In this document: one piece after another, positions 18,150-24,833 of the stretch | Layout of the letters: each line of letters opens with the position of its first letter | How positions within the stretch are numbered: position 1 is the stretch's first letter | NCBI RefSeq assembly: GCF_029051685.1 | Contig: NZ_JAACFT010000029.1 | Location: forward strand, 44,663 to 108,662 | From: Bradyrhizobium sp. CSA207 | GTDB lineage: Bacteria; Pseudomonadota; Alphaproteobacteria; Rhizobiales; Xanthobacteraceae | Reading direction: 5' to 3' | DNA length: 64,000 nucleotides | Notes under the pieces: generated by a model | The model's input: the letters and a program-made list of their open reading frames with translations, nothing else | Databases searched by the model: none | What the model was told of the DNA's origin: nothing | Translations under genes and position numbers: made by a program

Positions 18150-18187
18150 CCCCAAGTTATGTGGGCTTGAGCCACTTGATTTTGGGG
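18150..18187 (-). promoter_or_regulatory. Hairpin in the leader of the four-cysteine gene
   Basis: Nested complementary segments, CCCCAA/TTGGGG outside and CAAGT..GTGG/CCAC..TTG inside, can fold just upstream of the start codon at 18138. On the transcript the TTGGGG arm would include the only purine-rich stretch near the start, so it could occlude ribosome access. This is inferred from sequence pairing only. Confidence 0.35.
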
Positions 18188-18394
18188 CGCCGCACGCAGC
18201 TTGCTCTGCCGCATGTCGCAGCCATCACACGGGGAACCCAATCCCGCATGTGGCTGCTCGATCTCTCGTGATGTTCGAATCGAAGGTGCTGCGCCGCCCG
18301 AGCGAAGTATGCGCCATTGTCATGAGGCTGCAATGGGACGCGCAAAGGAATTCGCAATTGTTGCAGCTTCGTCACGTCCAAGCGGCGCGTTCCG

Positions 18395-18625
18395 TCAAAC
18401 AGACGACACGCTCGCTTGTTCCGCGTCGGGATCTCCGAGTGCTGCGGCGTGTTCTTCGACGGCGGTGACGCCCTTCGCCGTGAGTTCGAACAGATCGCCG
18501 TCCTTCACCACATAGCCGCCGGCGATCAGCTCGTCGATCTTGCCGTGGCGGTCGTCGGCAAAGGCAAAAGACTGGCTGATGTCCCTCAGGATCGTGAGCT
18601 GTTCGTCGCGCAGCATGTCTGACAT
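18395..18625 (-). CDS. Small winged-helix-like protein
   Basis: A 76-residue cytoplasmic protein. The pattern LIAGGYVVKDGDLFELTAKG looks like the end of a winged-helix domain with its beta wing, preceded by two short helices (DEQLTILRDISQSF and HGKIDELIAG). I do not recognise a named family. The ATG at 18625 follows TTGGAGATCTGAG; a longer frame to 18703 lacks a ribosome site. It lies between two four-cysteine genes on the same strand, 44 bp after the upstream one. Confidence 0.65.
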   Translation of the reverse strand: MSDMLRDEQLTILRDISQSFAFADDRHGKIDELIAGGYVVKDGDLFELTAKGVTAVEEHAAALGDPDAEQASVSSV

Positions 18626-18669
18626 CTCAGATCTCCAAGGGGTTTTGTCGGATCTCCGGGGCTTGATGC

Positions 18670-18915
18670 TTACATCCCGTGGCTCTCGAACACCTTGCTG
18701 CAAGACCTCGACAGCTTGCCGCGGTGGGCTTGCAGGCAGCTCTGCACCGCACTGTCATTGCCAAGGTCCTTGCGGCACAGCCGCGAGGCATCGCGCGAGC
18801 AGGCCTGCTGTTCCTGCGGCGTACCAGCATGACCTTGCGCGAGAGCAGGCGGGCCCGACAGGCCGCTCAGGGTCGCCAGCGTGATCATCGTCAGAAGGAA
18901 CAGCTTGCGGGACAT
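18670..18915 (-). CDS. Small secreted four-cysteine protein, copy 2
   Basis: An 81-residue protein with a Sec signal (about residues 1-27, ending PALAQG) and the module CSRDASRLC, AVQSCLQ, LSRSCSKVFE with C-x7-C-x12-C-x11-C spacing. It shares DAxRLC and a C-terminal CxxV[FM] pattern with the copies at 17863 and 37746. The ATG at 18915 has TTGGAGCGACCG upstream. It heads a short minus-strand run with the winged-helix-like gene. Function unknown; periplasmic location is inferred from the signal. Confidence 0.75.
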   Translation of the reverse strand: MSRKLFLLTMITLATLSGLSGPPALAQGHAGTPQEQQACSRDASRLCRKDLGNDSAVQSCLQAHRGKLSRSCSKVFESHGM

Positions 18916-19058
18916 CGGTCGCTCCAAATCGGACAGGTTAATTTCAAGTCCTGTCTGAACTCGTCGCCTTGCCACTTGTTCCCCTCGGATGGGGTACGCC
19001 CCGCTATTCAAGGTTCCCGCGCCACTGCTATAACGACGGCGAAGGATGAGGATGCCTG

Positions 19059-19484
19059 ATGAAACGCTATTTCGTGTTTGCGCTCCTGGGCCCGTTCGTG
19101 GGCGGGTTCCTGCTGCTGCTGACCACGACCTATCAGTCCGGCTACTGGACCCAGACCAATCTCGGCGAGGTCGGCAAGCTGTTCGCAGTGTTCTTCAAGA
19201 CCTTGCAATACAGCTATCTGTTCGGCTTCCTGCCCTCACTGATGATCGGCGCGGTCGACGACATCCTGGTCCACGTCAGGCGGATCGGCCCGGTGCTGCG
19301 GATGCTGATGGTCGGCGTGTTCGCCTTCATCCTGGCGTCGCTGACCTACAGTTCGCGCGGCCCGGACTCGGGCGCGGTGCAGTTCATCTTGTACGGCCTC
19401 GTCGGTTTCGTGCCGGCGGTGGCGTCATCCTGGCTCGTGCACAAATACATCCAGGAGCCGCAGCCCGCGGCGGCCTCGACCTGA
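19059..19484 (+). CDS. Four-helix membrane protein of unknown function (possibly DUF5413-like)
   Basis: A 141-residue protein with four hydrophobic helices at about residues 5-24, 50-66, 78-98 and 106-125, and short polar loops. The loop GAVDDILVHVRRIGP between helices 2 and 3 is the most distinctive stretch. No catalytic motif is visible. The stop at 19484 is 61 bp before the DUF4112 gene on the same strand, so co-transcription is plausible. Confidence 0.7.
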   Translation: MKRYFVFALLGPFVGGFLLLLTTTYQSGYWTQTNLGEVGKLFAVFFKTLQYSYLFGFLPSLMIGAVDDILVHVRRIGPVLRMLMVGVFAFILASLTYSSRGPDSGAVQFILYGLVGFVPAVASSWLVHKYIQEPQPAAAST

Positions 19485-19545
19485 GGGCGCGACCTTCGAC
19501 CACGCCGCAGCAACCTCCACCGCGCTGGCGCGTTCCCTGAAGGCC

Positions 19546-20088
19546 ATGACCATGTCCGACGACGATATCCTTGCTCCGCGCCGACCCCGTTCAGGGGGCC
19601 GCTCACGCACGAACTCTTCTAGCGCCGAGGCGGAGGGGCCGATCATCGACCAGGAAGGCCGCGAGATCCGTCCCGAAACGCTGGAGCAGGGGTTTCGCGA
19701 ATTTCGCGTCGAGTTCGGGCAAGGCAATCCGTTCGGCAACCTGACGCGGGAGCAGCGGATCGCGCGGATCGAGGCGATCGCAAAGCTGCTCGACGTCGCC
19801 TTCGTCCTGCCCGGCACCAATATCCGCTACGGCATCGACGGCCTGATCGGGCTGATCCCGGTGGTCGGCGATATCATCACCACCGCGATCTCGCTGTGGC
19901 TGGTGCGCGAGGCCCGCGCGCTGGGCGCGCCCTGGTACCTCACGGCGCGCATGCTCGGCAATGTCGCGGTCGACGGCGTGGTCGGCATGGTCCCCTTCGC
20001 AGGCGACGCCTTCGACGTCATGTTCCGCGCCAACATGCGCAACGTCCGCCTGCTTCGGCGCTGGCTCGACAAGCAGCCGCGCATCTGA
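19546..20088 (+). CDS. DUF4112-family membrane protein
   Basis: A 180-residue protein with a polar, Arg/Ser-rich N-terminal 75 residues, then the DUF4112 pattern: IAKLLDVAFVLPGTNIRYGIDGL, LIPVVGDIITTAISLWLV and MVPFAGDAFDVMFRANMRN. The two PxxGD motifs in hydrophobic segments are the family hallmark; the function is unknown. Two ATGs (19546 and 19552) are equally possible starts. A bidirectional terminator follows. Confidence 0.85.
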   Translation: MTMSDDDILAPRRPRSGGRSRTNSSSAEAEGPIIDQEGREIRPETLEQGFREFRVEFGQGNPFGNLTREQRIARIEAIAKLLDVAFVLPGTNIRYGIDGLIGLIPVVGDIITTAISLWLVREARALGAPWYLTARMLGNVAVDGVVGMVPFAGDAFDVMFRANMRNVRLLRRWLDKQPRI

Positions 20089-20112
20089 GGCGCCTCTTGC
20101 ACCAAAACGCAA

Positions 20113-20145
20113 AAAGCGCGACGGCTTATTGGGCCATCGCGCTTT
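20113..20145. terminator. Bidirectional terminator between convergent genes
   Basis: AAAGCGCGA (20113-20121) pairs perfectly with TCGCGCTTT (20137-20145) across a 15-base loop, and A/T runs flank both sides. It sits between the DUF4112 stop (20088) and the stop of the gene at 20165, so it can serve both strands. Confidence 0.7.
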
Positions 20146-20164
20146 CAAAGGCTTGCGGAAAAGC

Positions 20165-20461
20165 TTACGCCGCGTCGGCGTCGGCGTTGGCGTTGGTCTC
20201 TGCCGGCTTGCGGTGACGGGGCAGCGGGAAGGCTTCGCTCTCGTAGAGCGAGCGGATGCCGTTCTGGTCGAAGCGCGCTTCCTCGACCTGGAGATAGGCG
20301 CCGTTCAGCGAATCCGTCGGCAACTGCTCCATCGCGAACTGGACGGCTTCGGCCGCGGTGCCGAACCGCCGATAGGTGAAGCCCGCCCGCTTCTTCTTGC
20401 GGATCGCGGCGGGAAACAGTTCGGCGGAGGTGTTGAAGTTGAACGGACGCAGTGGACGCAT
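20165..20461 (-). CDS. Small conserved-type cytoplasmic protein, function unknown
   Basis: A 98-residue protein with a basic N-terminal half (PAAIRKKKRAGFTYRRFGTA), a helical centre (AAEAVQFAMEQLP) and an acidic/Asn-Ala tail that ends in ADADAA. No domain was recognised. The ATG at 20461 has CACGAGGTC upstream; the frame is open to 20554 but without a better start. It is transcribed toward the shared terminator at 20113. Confidence 0.65.
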   Translation of the reverse strand: MRPLRPFNFNTSAELFPAAIRKKKRAGFTYRRFGTAAEAVQFAMEQLPTDSLNGAYLQVEEARFDQNGIRSLYESEAFPLPRHRKPAETNANADADAA

Positions 20462-20675
20462 GGTCAAAGACCTCGTGATCTTCTCTGGGGCTTTAAGCGC
20501 GTGGGGTTTGAGAGGGCAGAGGCCACGATCGAGTGGGCCCGCCGCACATGTCATTTTCGTTTTCTAATATAGGCCGTTTTGACAAAATTGCGACCCCTGC
20601 GATCGGAGATGATGAATCCGCGCATGGCAGCCCCGCATCTGGAATAAGCAAAGCAATTCCAATGGCTTGTATGGT

Positions 20676-20840
20676 TTACAGCTTGCCAAGCAGCAGCAGG
20701 ACGAGCAGCACCACGAGTACGACGCCGCCGATCCCCATGCCGGAATGGCCCATCCCATAGCCGTAGCCGCCGATGCGGCCCGACAGGCCGCCGACGAGAT
20801 AGATGATCACCAGGATGATCAGGATGGTCCCGAGGGTCAT
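20676..20840 (-). CDS. DUF3309-family small membrane protein
   Basis: A 54-residue protein made of a hydrophobic helix (LGTILIILVIIYLVGGL), a Gly-rich linker with GGYGYGMGHSGMG, and a second hydrophobic helix (VVLVVLLVLLLLGKL). This is the DUF3309 layout. The ATG at 20840 is preceded by CCAGGGGAGGATGCC, a strong ribosome site, so the longer open frame upstream can be set aside. Function unknown. Confidence 0.8.
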   Translation of the reverse strand: MTLGTILIILVIIYLVGGLSGRIGGYGYGMGHSGMGIGGVVLVVLLVLLLLGKL

Positions 20841-20950
20841 GGCATCCTCCCCTGGCGGCCGCCGAATTGTGAGGGTCGGGCGCACCGCCAGAAGAGAAAA
20901 GCACATCGCGCCGCCGGGTTCCATGACGGAACTGGGCGGCGCGCAAGGTT

Positions 20951-21370
20951 TTATTTCGGCTCGAGCTTCAGCGCCGCGGAATTGATGCAGTAGCGCAGCC
21001 CGGTCGGCCCGGGGCCGTCCGGAAAGACATGGCCGAGATGGCCGCTGCACTTGGCGCAGAGCACCTCGGTGCGGATCATGCCGTGGCTGACATCCCGGTC
21101 CTCGTCGACATGGCCCTCGACCGCGGGCTCTGTGAAACTCGGCCAGCCGCAGCCGGAATCGAACTTGGCGTCGGACTCGAACAGCACATTGCCGCAGCCG
21201 GCGCAGACGTAGGTGCCGGAGCGGTGGTCGTGCTCATATTCGCCCGAGAAGGGACGCTCGGTCGCCTTTTGCCGCAGCACGGCGTACTGCATCGGCGACA
21301 ATTCCTGCCGCCATTGCTCTTCGCTCTTGATGATCTTGTCGTGCGTGGTTTTCGTCTTGGTGTCGGGCAT
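20951..21370 (-). CDS. msrB: Peptide-methionine (R)-S-oxide reductase
   Basis: A 139-residue enzyme that reduces the R epimer of methionine sulfoxide in proteins. Two CxxC pairs (YVCAGCGN and VLCAKCSG) bind the structural zinc, GCGWPSF carries the second Cys, and RYCINSAAL holds the catalytic Cys near the C-terminus. There is no signal peptide, so it is cytoplasmic. It lies 29 bp downstream of msrA on the same strand, forming an msrA-msrB unit. Confidence 0.95.
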   Translation of the reverse strand: MPDTKTKTTHDKIIKSEEQWRQELSPMQYAVLRQKATERPFSGEYEHDHRSGTYVCAGCGNVLFESDAKFDSGCGWPSFTEPAVEGHVDEDRDVSHGMIRTEVLCAKCSGHLGHVFPDGPGPTGLRYCINSAALKLEPK

Positions 21371-21399
21371 GGGTCTCCCGTCGGTTGGTGACCTTGCGA

Positions 21400-22104
21400 T
21401 CAGTTGGTGGCTTTGCTGGCGCTGACCAGCGTCGGCTTCTCGATGTAATTATCCGCGAACAGCTTTTTCAGGTTCTCGACCTTCGGAATGTCGTTGTAGG
21501 CAATATAGGGCTGGCTTGGGTGCAGCGTCAGATAGTCCTGGTGATAGGCCTCCGCCGGATAGAACGCTTCCAGCGCGCCGACCTTGGTCACGATCGGCTT
21601 GTTGAAGACCTTGGCGCCGTTGAGCTGGGCGATATAGGCCTCCGCGACCTTCTTCTGCTCGTCGGTGGTGGTGAAGATCGCCGAGCGATATTGCGTGCCG
21701 GTGTCCGGGCCCTGGCGGTTGAGCTGGGTCGGGTCGTGCGCCACCGAGAAGTAGATCTGGAGGATCTTGCCGTAGGAGATCTTCTTCGGATCGTATTTGA
21801 TCTCGACCGATTCCGCGTGGCCCGTCGTGCCGGACGAGACGCTGCGGTAGTCCGCGGTCGCCTTGGTGCCGCCGGCATAGCCGGAGACCGCATTGACGAC
21901 GCCTGCGGTGTGCTGGAACACGCCCTGCACGCCCCAGAAGCAGCCGCCGGCGATCACGGCGGTCTGGATCCCGCTCGCCGGCGCCGCATCCACGGCGGGG
22001 GCGGGGATCACGACCGCATCCTCCGCGGCCCGTGACGGCGCGGCAAAGGCCACCGTCAATGCGGTGGTGGCGGCAAGCAGGGTCAGGAGGGCGGGTCGGC
22101 GCAT
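21400..22104 (-). CDS. msrA: Peptide-methionine (S)-S-oxide reductase, exported, single-cysteine form
   Basis: A 234-residue enzyme for the S epimer of methionine sulfoxide. A Sec signal (residues about 1-26, ending PSRAA) precedes the catalytic motif GGCFWGVQGVFQ; GYAGG, GHAESV and DPTQLNRQGPD complete the family pattern. The catalytic Cys is the only cysteine in the protein: the resolving cysteines found near the C-terminus of many MsrA are absent. It should therefore be recycled directly by an external reductant. The signal peptide puts it in the periplasm while its partner MsrB is cytoplasmic. Confidence 0.93.
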   Translation of the reverse strand: MRRPALLTLLAATTALTVAFAAPSRAAEDAVVIPAPAVDAAPASGIQTAVIAGGCFWGVQGVFQHTAGVVNAVSGYAGGTKATADYRSVSSGTTGHAESVEIKYDPKKISYGKILQIYFSVAHDPTQLNRQGPDTGTQYRSAIFTTTDEQKKVAEAYIAQLNGAKVFNKPIVTKVGALEAFYPAEAYHQDYLTLHPSQPYIAYNDIPKVENLKKLFADNYIEKPTLVSASKATN

Positions 22105-22224
22105 GGCGGATCCTCTTTCGAAGGTGTGACAAGTCTAGGGCGGTTGGGCCCGGGCGAACAGCCTGCCCGGCGAGCGTTTTTCGTTACCCTGAGATACGGC
22201 AGTTGCAGGCCGTTGTTACGCCGC

Positions 22225-22242
22225 CACGGACACGAGTCCGTG
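22225..22242 (-). terminator. Short hairpin downstream of the helicase gene
   Basis: CACGGAC and GTCCGTG form a seven-base stem with a four-base loop about 50 bp beyond the helicase stop (22293, minus strand). No T-run follows, so it may be a terminator or only a repeat fragment. Confidence 0.35.
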
Positions 22243-22292
22243 AAACACGCGGGGCAGGACCCCGGGCTACGACGTTGCCACGGCCTTGCCGA

Positions 22293-23408
22293 CTAAATCA
22301 CAATGCTCAGCCGCTTCGCCGCGCGCGTGATGCCGGTGTACAGCCACCGGGCCCTCGAGTCCTGGAACGCAAAACTCTCGTCGAACAGCACGACGTCGTC
22401 CCATTGCGAGCCCTGCGATTTGTGCACGGTCAGCACGTAGCCGTAGTCGAACTCGTCATAGGGTTTGCGCTGCTCCCAGGCGATCTGCTCGACGCCGCCC
22501 TCGAAGCAATCGGCGCGCACCGAGACTTTGGTCACCTTGTGGCCAAGATCCTCGTCCGGCGACAGCCGCATGCTGAGGATGCGCGATTTCGAGCGCGAGG
22601 TGTTGCGCGACTTCACGCGCCACAGGCCACCGTTGAACAGGCCCTTCTTGCGGTTATTGCGCAGGCACACCAGCTTGTCGCCGGCGACCGGGAAGGTATC
22701 CTCGATGTCCTGCCGCTGCCGCACCCGCATATTGTACGCGCGTCGCGTGTTGTTGCGGCCGACCAGGACCTGGTCGGCGGCCATGACGCGGTCGGGATCG
22801 AGCTCCTTGCGCGACACCACCTCGCTCTCGCCGTAACGGCCGATGTCGAGCTCGCGGCCTTCGCGGACGTCCATCGACATCCGCACGATCGGATCGTCCT
22901 GGGCCTGGCGATGCACTTCCGTGAGCATCGCGTCGGGCTCGGTGTTGGTGAAGAAGCCGCCGCCCTGGATCGGCGGCAGCTGTGCGGGATCGCCGAGCAC
23001 CAGCAGCGGGCAGTCGAACGACATCAAATCGCGCCCAAGCTCCGCATCGACCATCGAGCATTCGTCGATCACGATCAGCTTGGCCTTGGACGCGGGCGCG
23101 TCGTCCCAGAGCTCGAAGCTCGGCTGCTCCTCGCCGGATTCGCGGGCGCGGTAGATCAGGGAATGGATGGTGGAGGCGTCGTCGCAACCCTTGTTGCGCA
23201 TGACCAGCGCCGCCTTGCCGGTGAAGGCGGCGAACTTCACCTCACCGTCGACGCCGTCGGCGATGTGCCGCGCCAGCGTGGTCTTGCCGGTGCCGGCATA
23301 GCCGAACAGGCGGAACACCGGCGGCGTGCCGCCTCGGCCCGGTTTGGCCTTGAGCCAATCGCCGACAGCTTTGAGCGCGGCATCCTGATGCGGGGTAAAT
23401 GTGGGCAT
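22293..23408 (-). CDS. RecD-like superfamily 1B ATP-dependent helicase
   Basis: A 371-residue DNA helicase resembling Dda/RecD-type SF1B enzymes. Motif I is GYAGTGKTT, motif II LIVIDECSMVDAE, motif III VLGDPAQLPPIQGGG, a UvrD_C_2-type motif V/VI region reads YGYVLTVHKSQGSQWDDV, and it ends with YTGITRAAKRL. The ATPase core is complete; no nuclease domain is fused. The ATG at 23408 starts with PTFTPHQDAAL, the Q-motif-like lead. It stands alone. Confidence 0.9.
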   Translation of the reverse strand: MPTFTPHQDAALKAVGDWLKAKPGRGGTPPVFRLFGYAGTGKTTLARHIADGVDGEVKFAAFTGKAALVMRNKGCDDASTIHSLIYRARESGEEQPSFELWDDAPASKAKLIVIDECSMVDAELGRDLMSFDCPLLVLGDPAQLPPIQGGGFFTNTEPDAMLTEVHRQAQDDPIVRMSMDVREGRELDIGRYGESEVVSRKELDPDRVMAADQVLVGRNNTRRAYNMRVRQRQDIEDTFPVAGDKLVCLRNNRKKGLFNGGLWRVKSRNTSRSKSRILSMRLSPDEDLGHKVTKVSVRADCFEGGVEQIAWEQRKPYDEFDYGYVLTVHKSQGSQWDDVVLFDESFAFQDSRARWLYTGITRAAKRLSIVI

Positions 23409-23518
23409 GTCTGTCTTGAGGAAGGGCGAAATCGAAGCGATTCGCCACCCCTCAAACTAACCATTCGCCCCGCCGGTTCAAGCGCAGGACAATCGCATTC
23501 AAGCCCCATTCTCTGCGG

Positions 23519-23650
23519 CCCATCCTTCGAGACGCCCGCCTTTGGCGGGCCCTCAGGACGAGGACAGTACGCGCGGCTGCAATTTCCACAGGCAAGATGC
23601 CGCTTAGCCTCATCCTGAGGAGACCGCAAAGCGGTCGTCTCGAAGGACGA
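23519..23650. repeat. Interspersed repeat (CCTTCGAGAC / GTCTCGAAGG ends)
   Basis: The left end CATCCTTCGAGACGCCCGCC and the right end GTCTCGAAGGACGAGG are inverted copies, with CCTCAGGACGAGG and CTCATCCTGAGGAG as inner arms. It occupies the 304-bp gap between napC and the helicase; nothing else coding was found there. Confidence 0.7.
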
Positions 23651-23712
23651 GGCGCTGGCTCAGACCCCGCCAAGATTTGCGATAGCCCTTGATGCAAGCG
23701 GCCGAGACTGTC

Positions 23713-24366
23713 CTATTGCCAGCCGGGAACGCCGCGCATGTCGGGCAGATGGTGGGCGATGCCCTTGTGGCAGTCGATGCAGGTCTTCTCGCCCGTGAAC
23801 AGGAAGCGCTGGTGCGCCACCGAGGCCCGCGGCGACTGCTTGGTGATGTCCATGGAATCGGCGCTGTGGCAGTTGCGGCATTCCAGCGAATCATTAGCCT
23901 TGAAGCGCGCCCATTCATGGGCCGCAAGCTCGAGCCGATGATCAAGGAATTTCTCGCGGGTGTCGATCGTGCCGAAGATCTTGCCCCAGACCTCCTTGGA
24001 GGCCTGCATCTTGCGGGCGATCTTGTCGGTCCAGTTGTGCGGCACGTGGCAGTCCGGGCAGGTCGCGCGCACGCCGGATCGGTTTGAGAAATGGATGGTC
24101 GACTTCAGCTCGGCGAAGACGTTCTCGCGCATCTCGTGACAGCCGGTGCAGAACTTTTCAGTGTTGGTCAGTTCCAGCGCGGTGTTGAAGCCGCCCCAGA
24201 AGATCACGCCGGCCGCAAAGCCCGCCAGCACCAGCACGCCGAGCCCGAACACCGAGCTCGGCCGGATCAGCACCAGCCAGAGCTCGCGCGCAAAATCCCA
24301 GCTTCGCGCGATGAATCCGCGCCTGGCCTTCAGCTTTTCATGGGGCTCGCCAGCGGTCGTCGTCAT
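23713..24366 (-). CDS. napC: NapC/NirT-type tetrahaem cytochrome c
   Basis: A 217-residue membrane-anchored quinol dehydrogenase that passes electrons from quinol to NapAB. One N-terminal membrane anchor (VFGLGVLVLAGFAAGVIFWG) precedes four CxxCH haem sites: CTGCH, CPDCH, CRNCH and CIDCH. Its ATG overlaps the napB stop (ATGA), and it is the last gene of napEDABC. A longer frame reaching 24591 is the napB region read in another phase. Confidence 0.95.
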   Translation of the reverse strand: MTTTAGEPHEKLKARRGFIARSWDFARELWLVLIRPSSVFGLGVLVLAGFAAGVIFWGGFNTALELTNTEKFCTGCHEMRENVFAELKSTIHFSNRSGVRATCPDCHVPHNWTDKIARKMQASKEVWGKIFGTIDTREKFLDHRLELAAHEWARFKANDSLECRNCHSADSMDITKQSPRASVAHQRFLFTGEKTCIDCHKGIAHHLPDMRGVPGWQ

Positions 24367-24833
24367 CGGCGGCCCCCGGGGCTTGCGCGCGAGAGCAGCG
24401 TGTCGATGTCGGTGAAATCGTTGCTGACCGGCGGCGTGGCGGTGTTCTGCGGCACGTGGCACTCCGTGCAGAAGAAGCGCCGCGGCGAGATCGAGCCCAG
24501 GAACTGGCCGTCGCGATCCATGAAATGCGTGATCGAGACCATCGGCGCCTGCGATTCCGCGATGCGCGCCCGCGCATGGCAGGACAGGCACTTGTTGCCG
24601 TTGAGATCGACCTGATAGCCGTCGATGCTGTGCGGGATCACCGGCGGCTGCTCCGGATAGTTGCGCACCTCCCTCTCGGAGGTGTTGCGGTTCGGCAGCA
24701 TCGGCGGCGCCGGACCCTCGTCATTGAGCGGGGCCGGGCCGCGCAGGCCTGATGTGACAGTCTGCGCAGTCAGGGAGCTCGCGCCGGCGGCGATCGCGAA
24801 GGCGAGCAGGGCGATTGCGGATCGTTTCATCAT
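24363..24833 (-). CDS. napB: Periplasmic nitrate reductase small subunit, dihaem cytochrome c
   Basis: A 156-residue protein with a Sec signal (residues about 1-24) and two haem c sites, CLSCH and CTECH. It receives electrons from NapC and passes them to the NapA catalytic subunit. The start MMKRS at 24833 overlaps the napA stop (ATGA), and its own stop overlaps the napC start, so the three genes are translationally coupled. Confidence 0.95.
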   Translation of the reverse strand: MMKRSAIALLAFAIAAGASSLTAQTVTSGLRGPAPLNDEGPAPPMLPNRNTSEREVRNYPEQPPVIPHSIDGYQVDLNGNKCLSCHARARIAESQAPMVSITHFMDRDGQFLGSISPRRFFCTECHVPQNTATPPVSNDFTDIDTLLSRASPGGRR

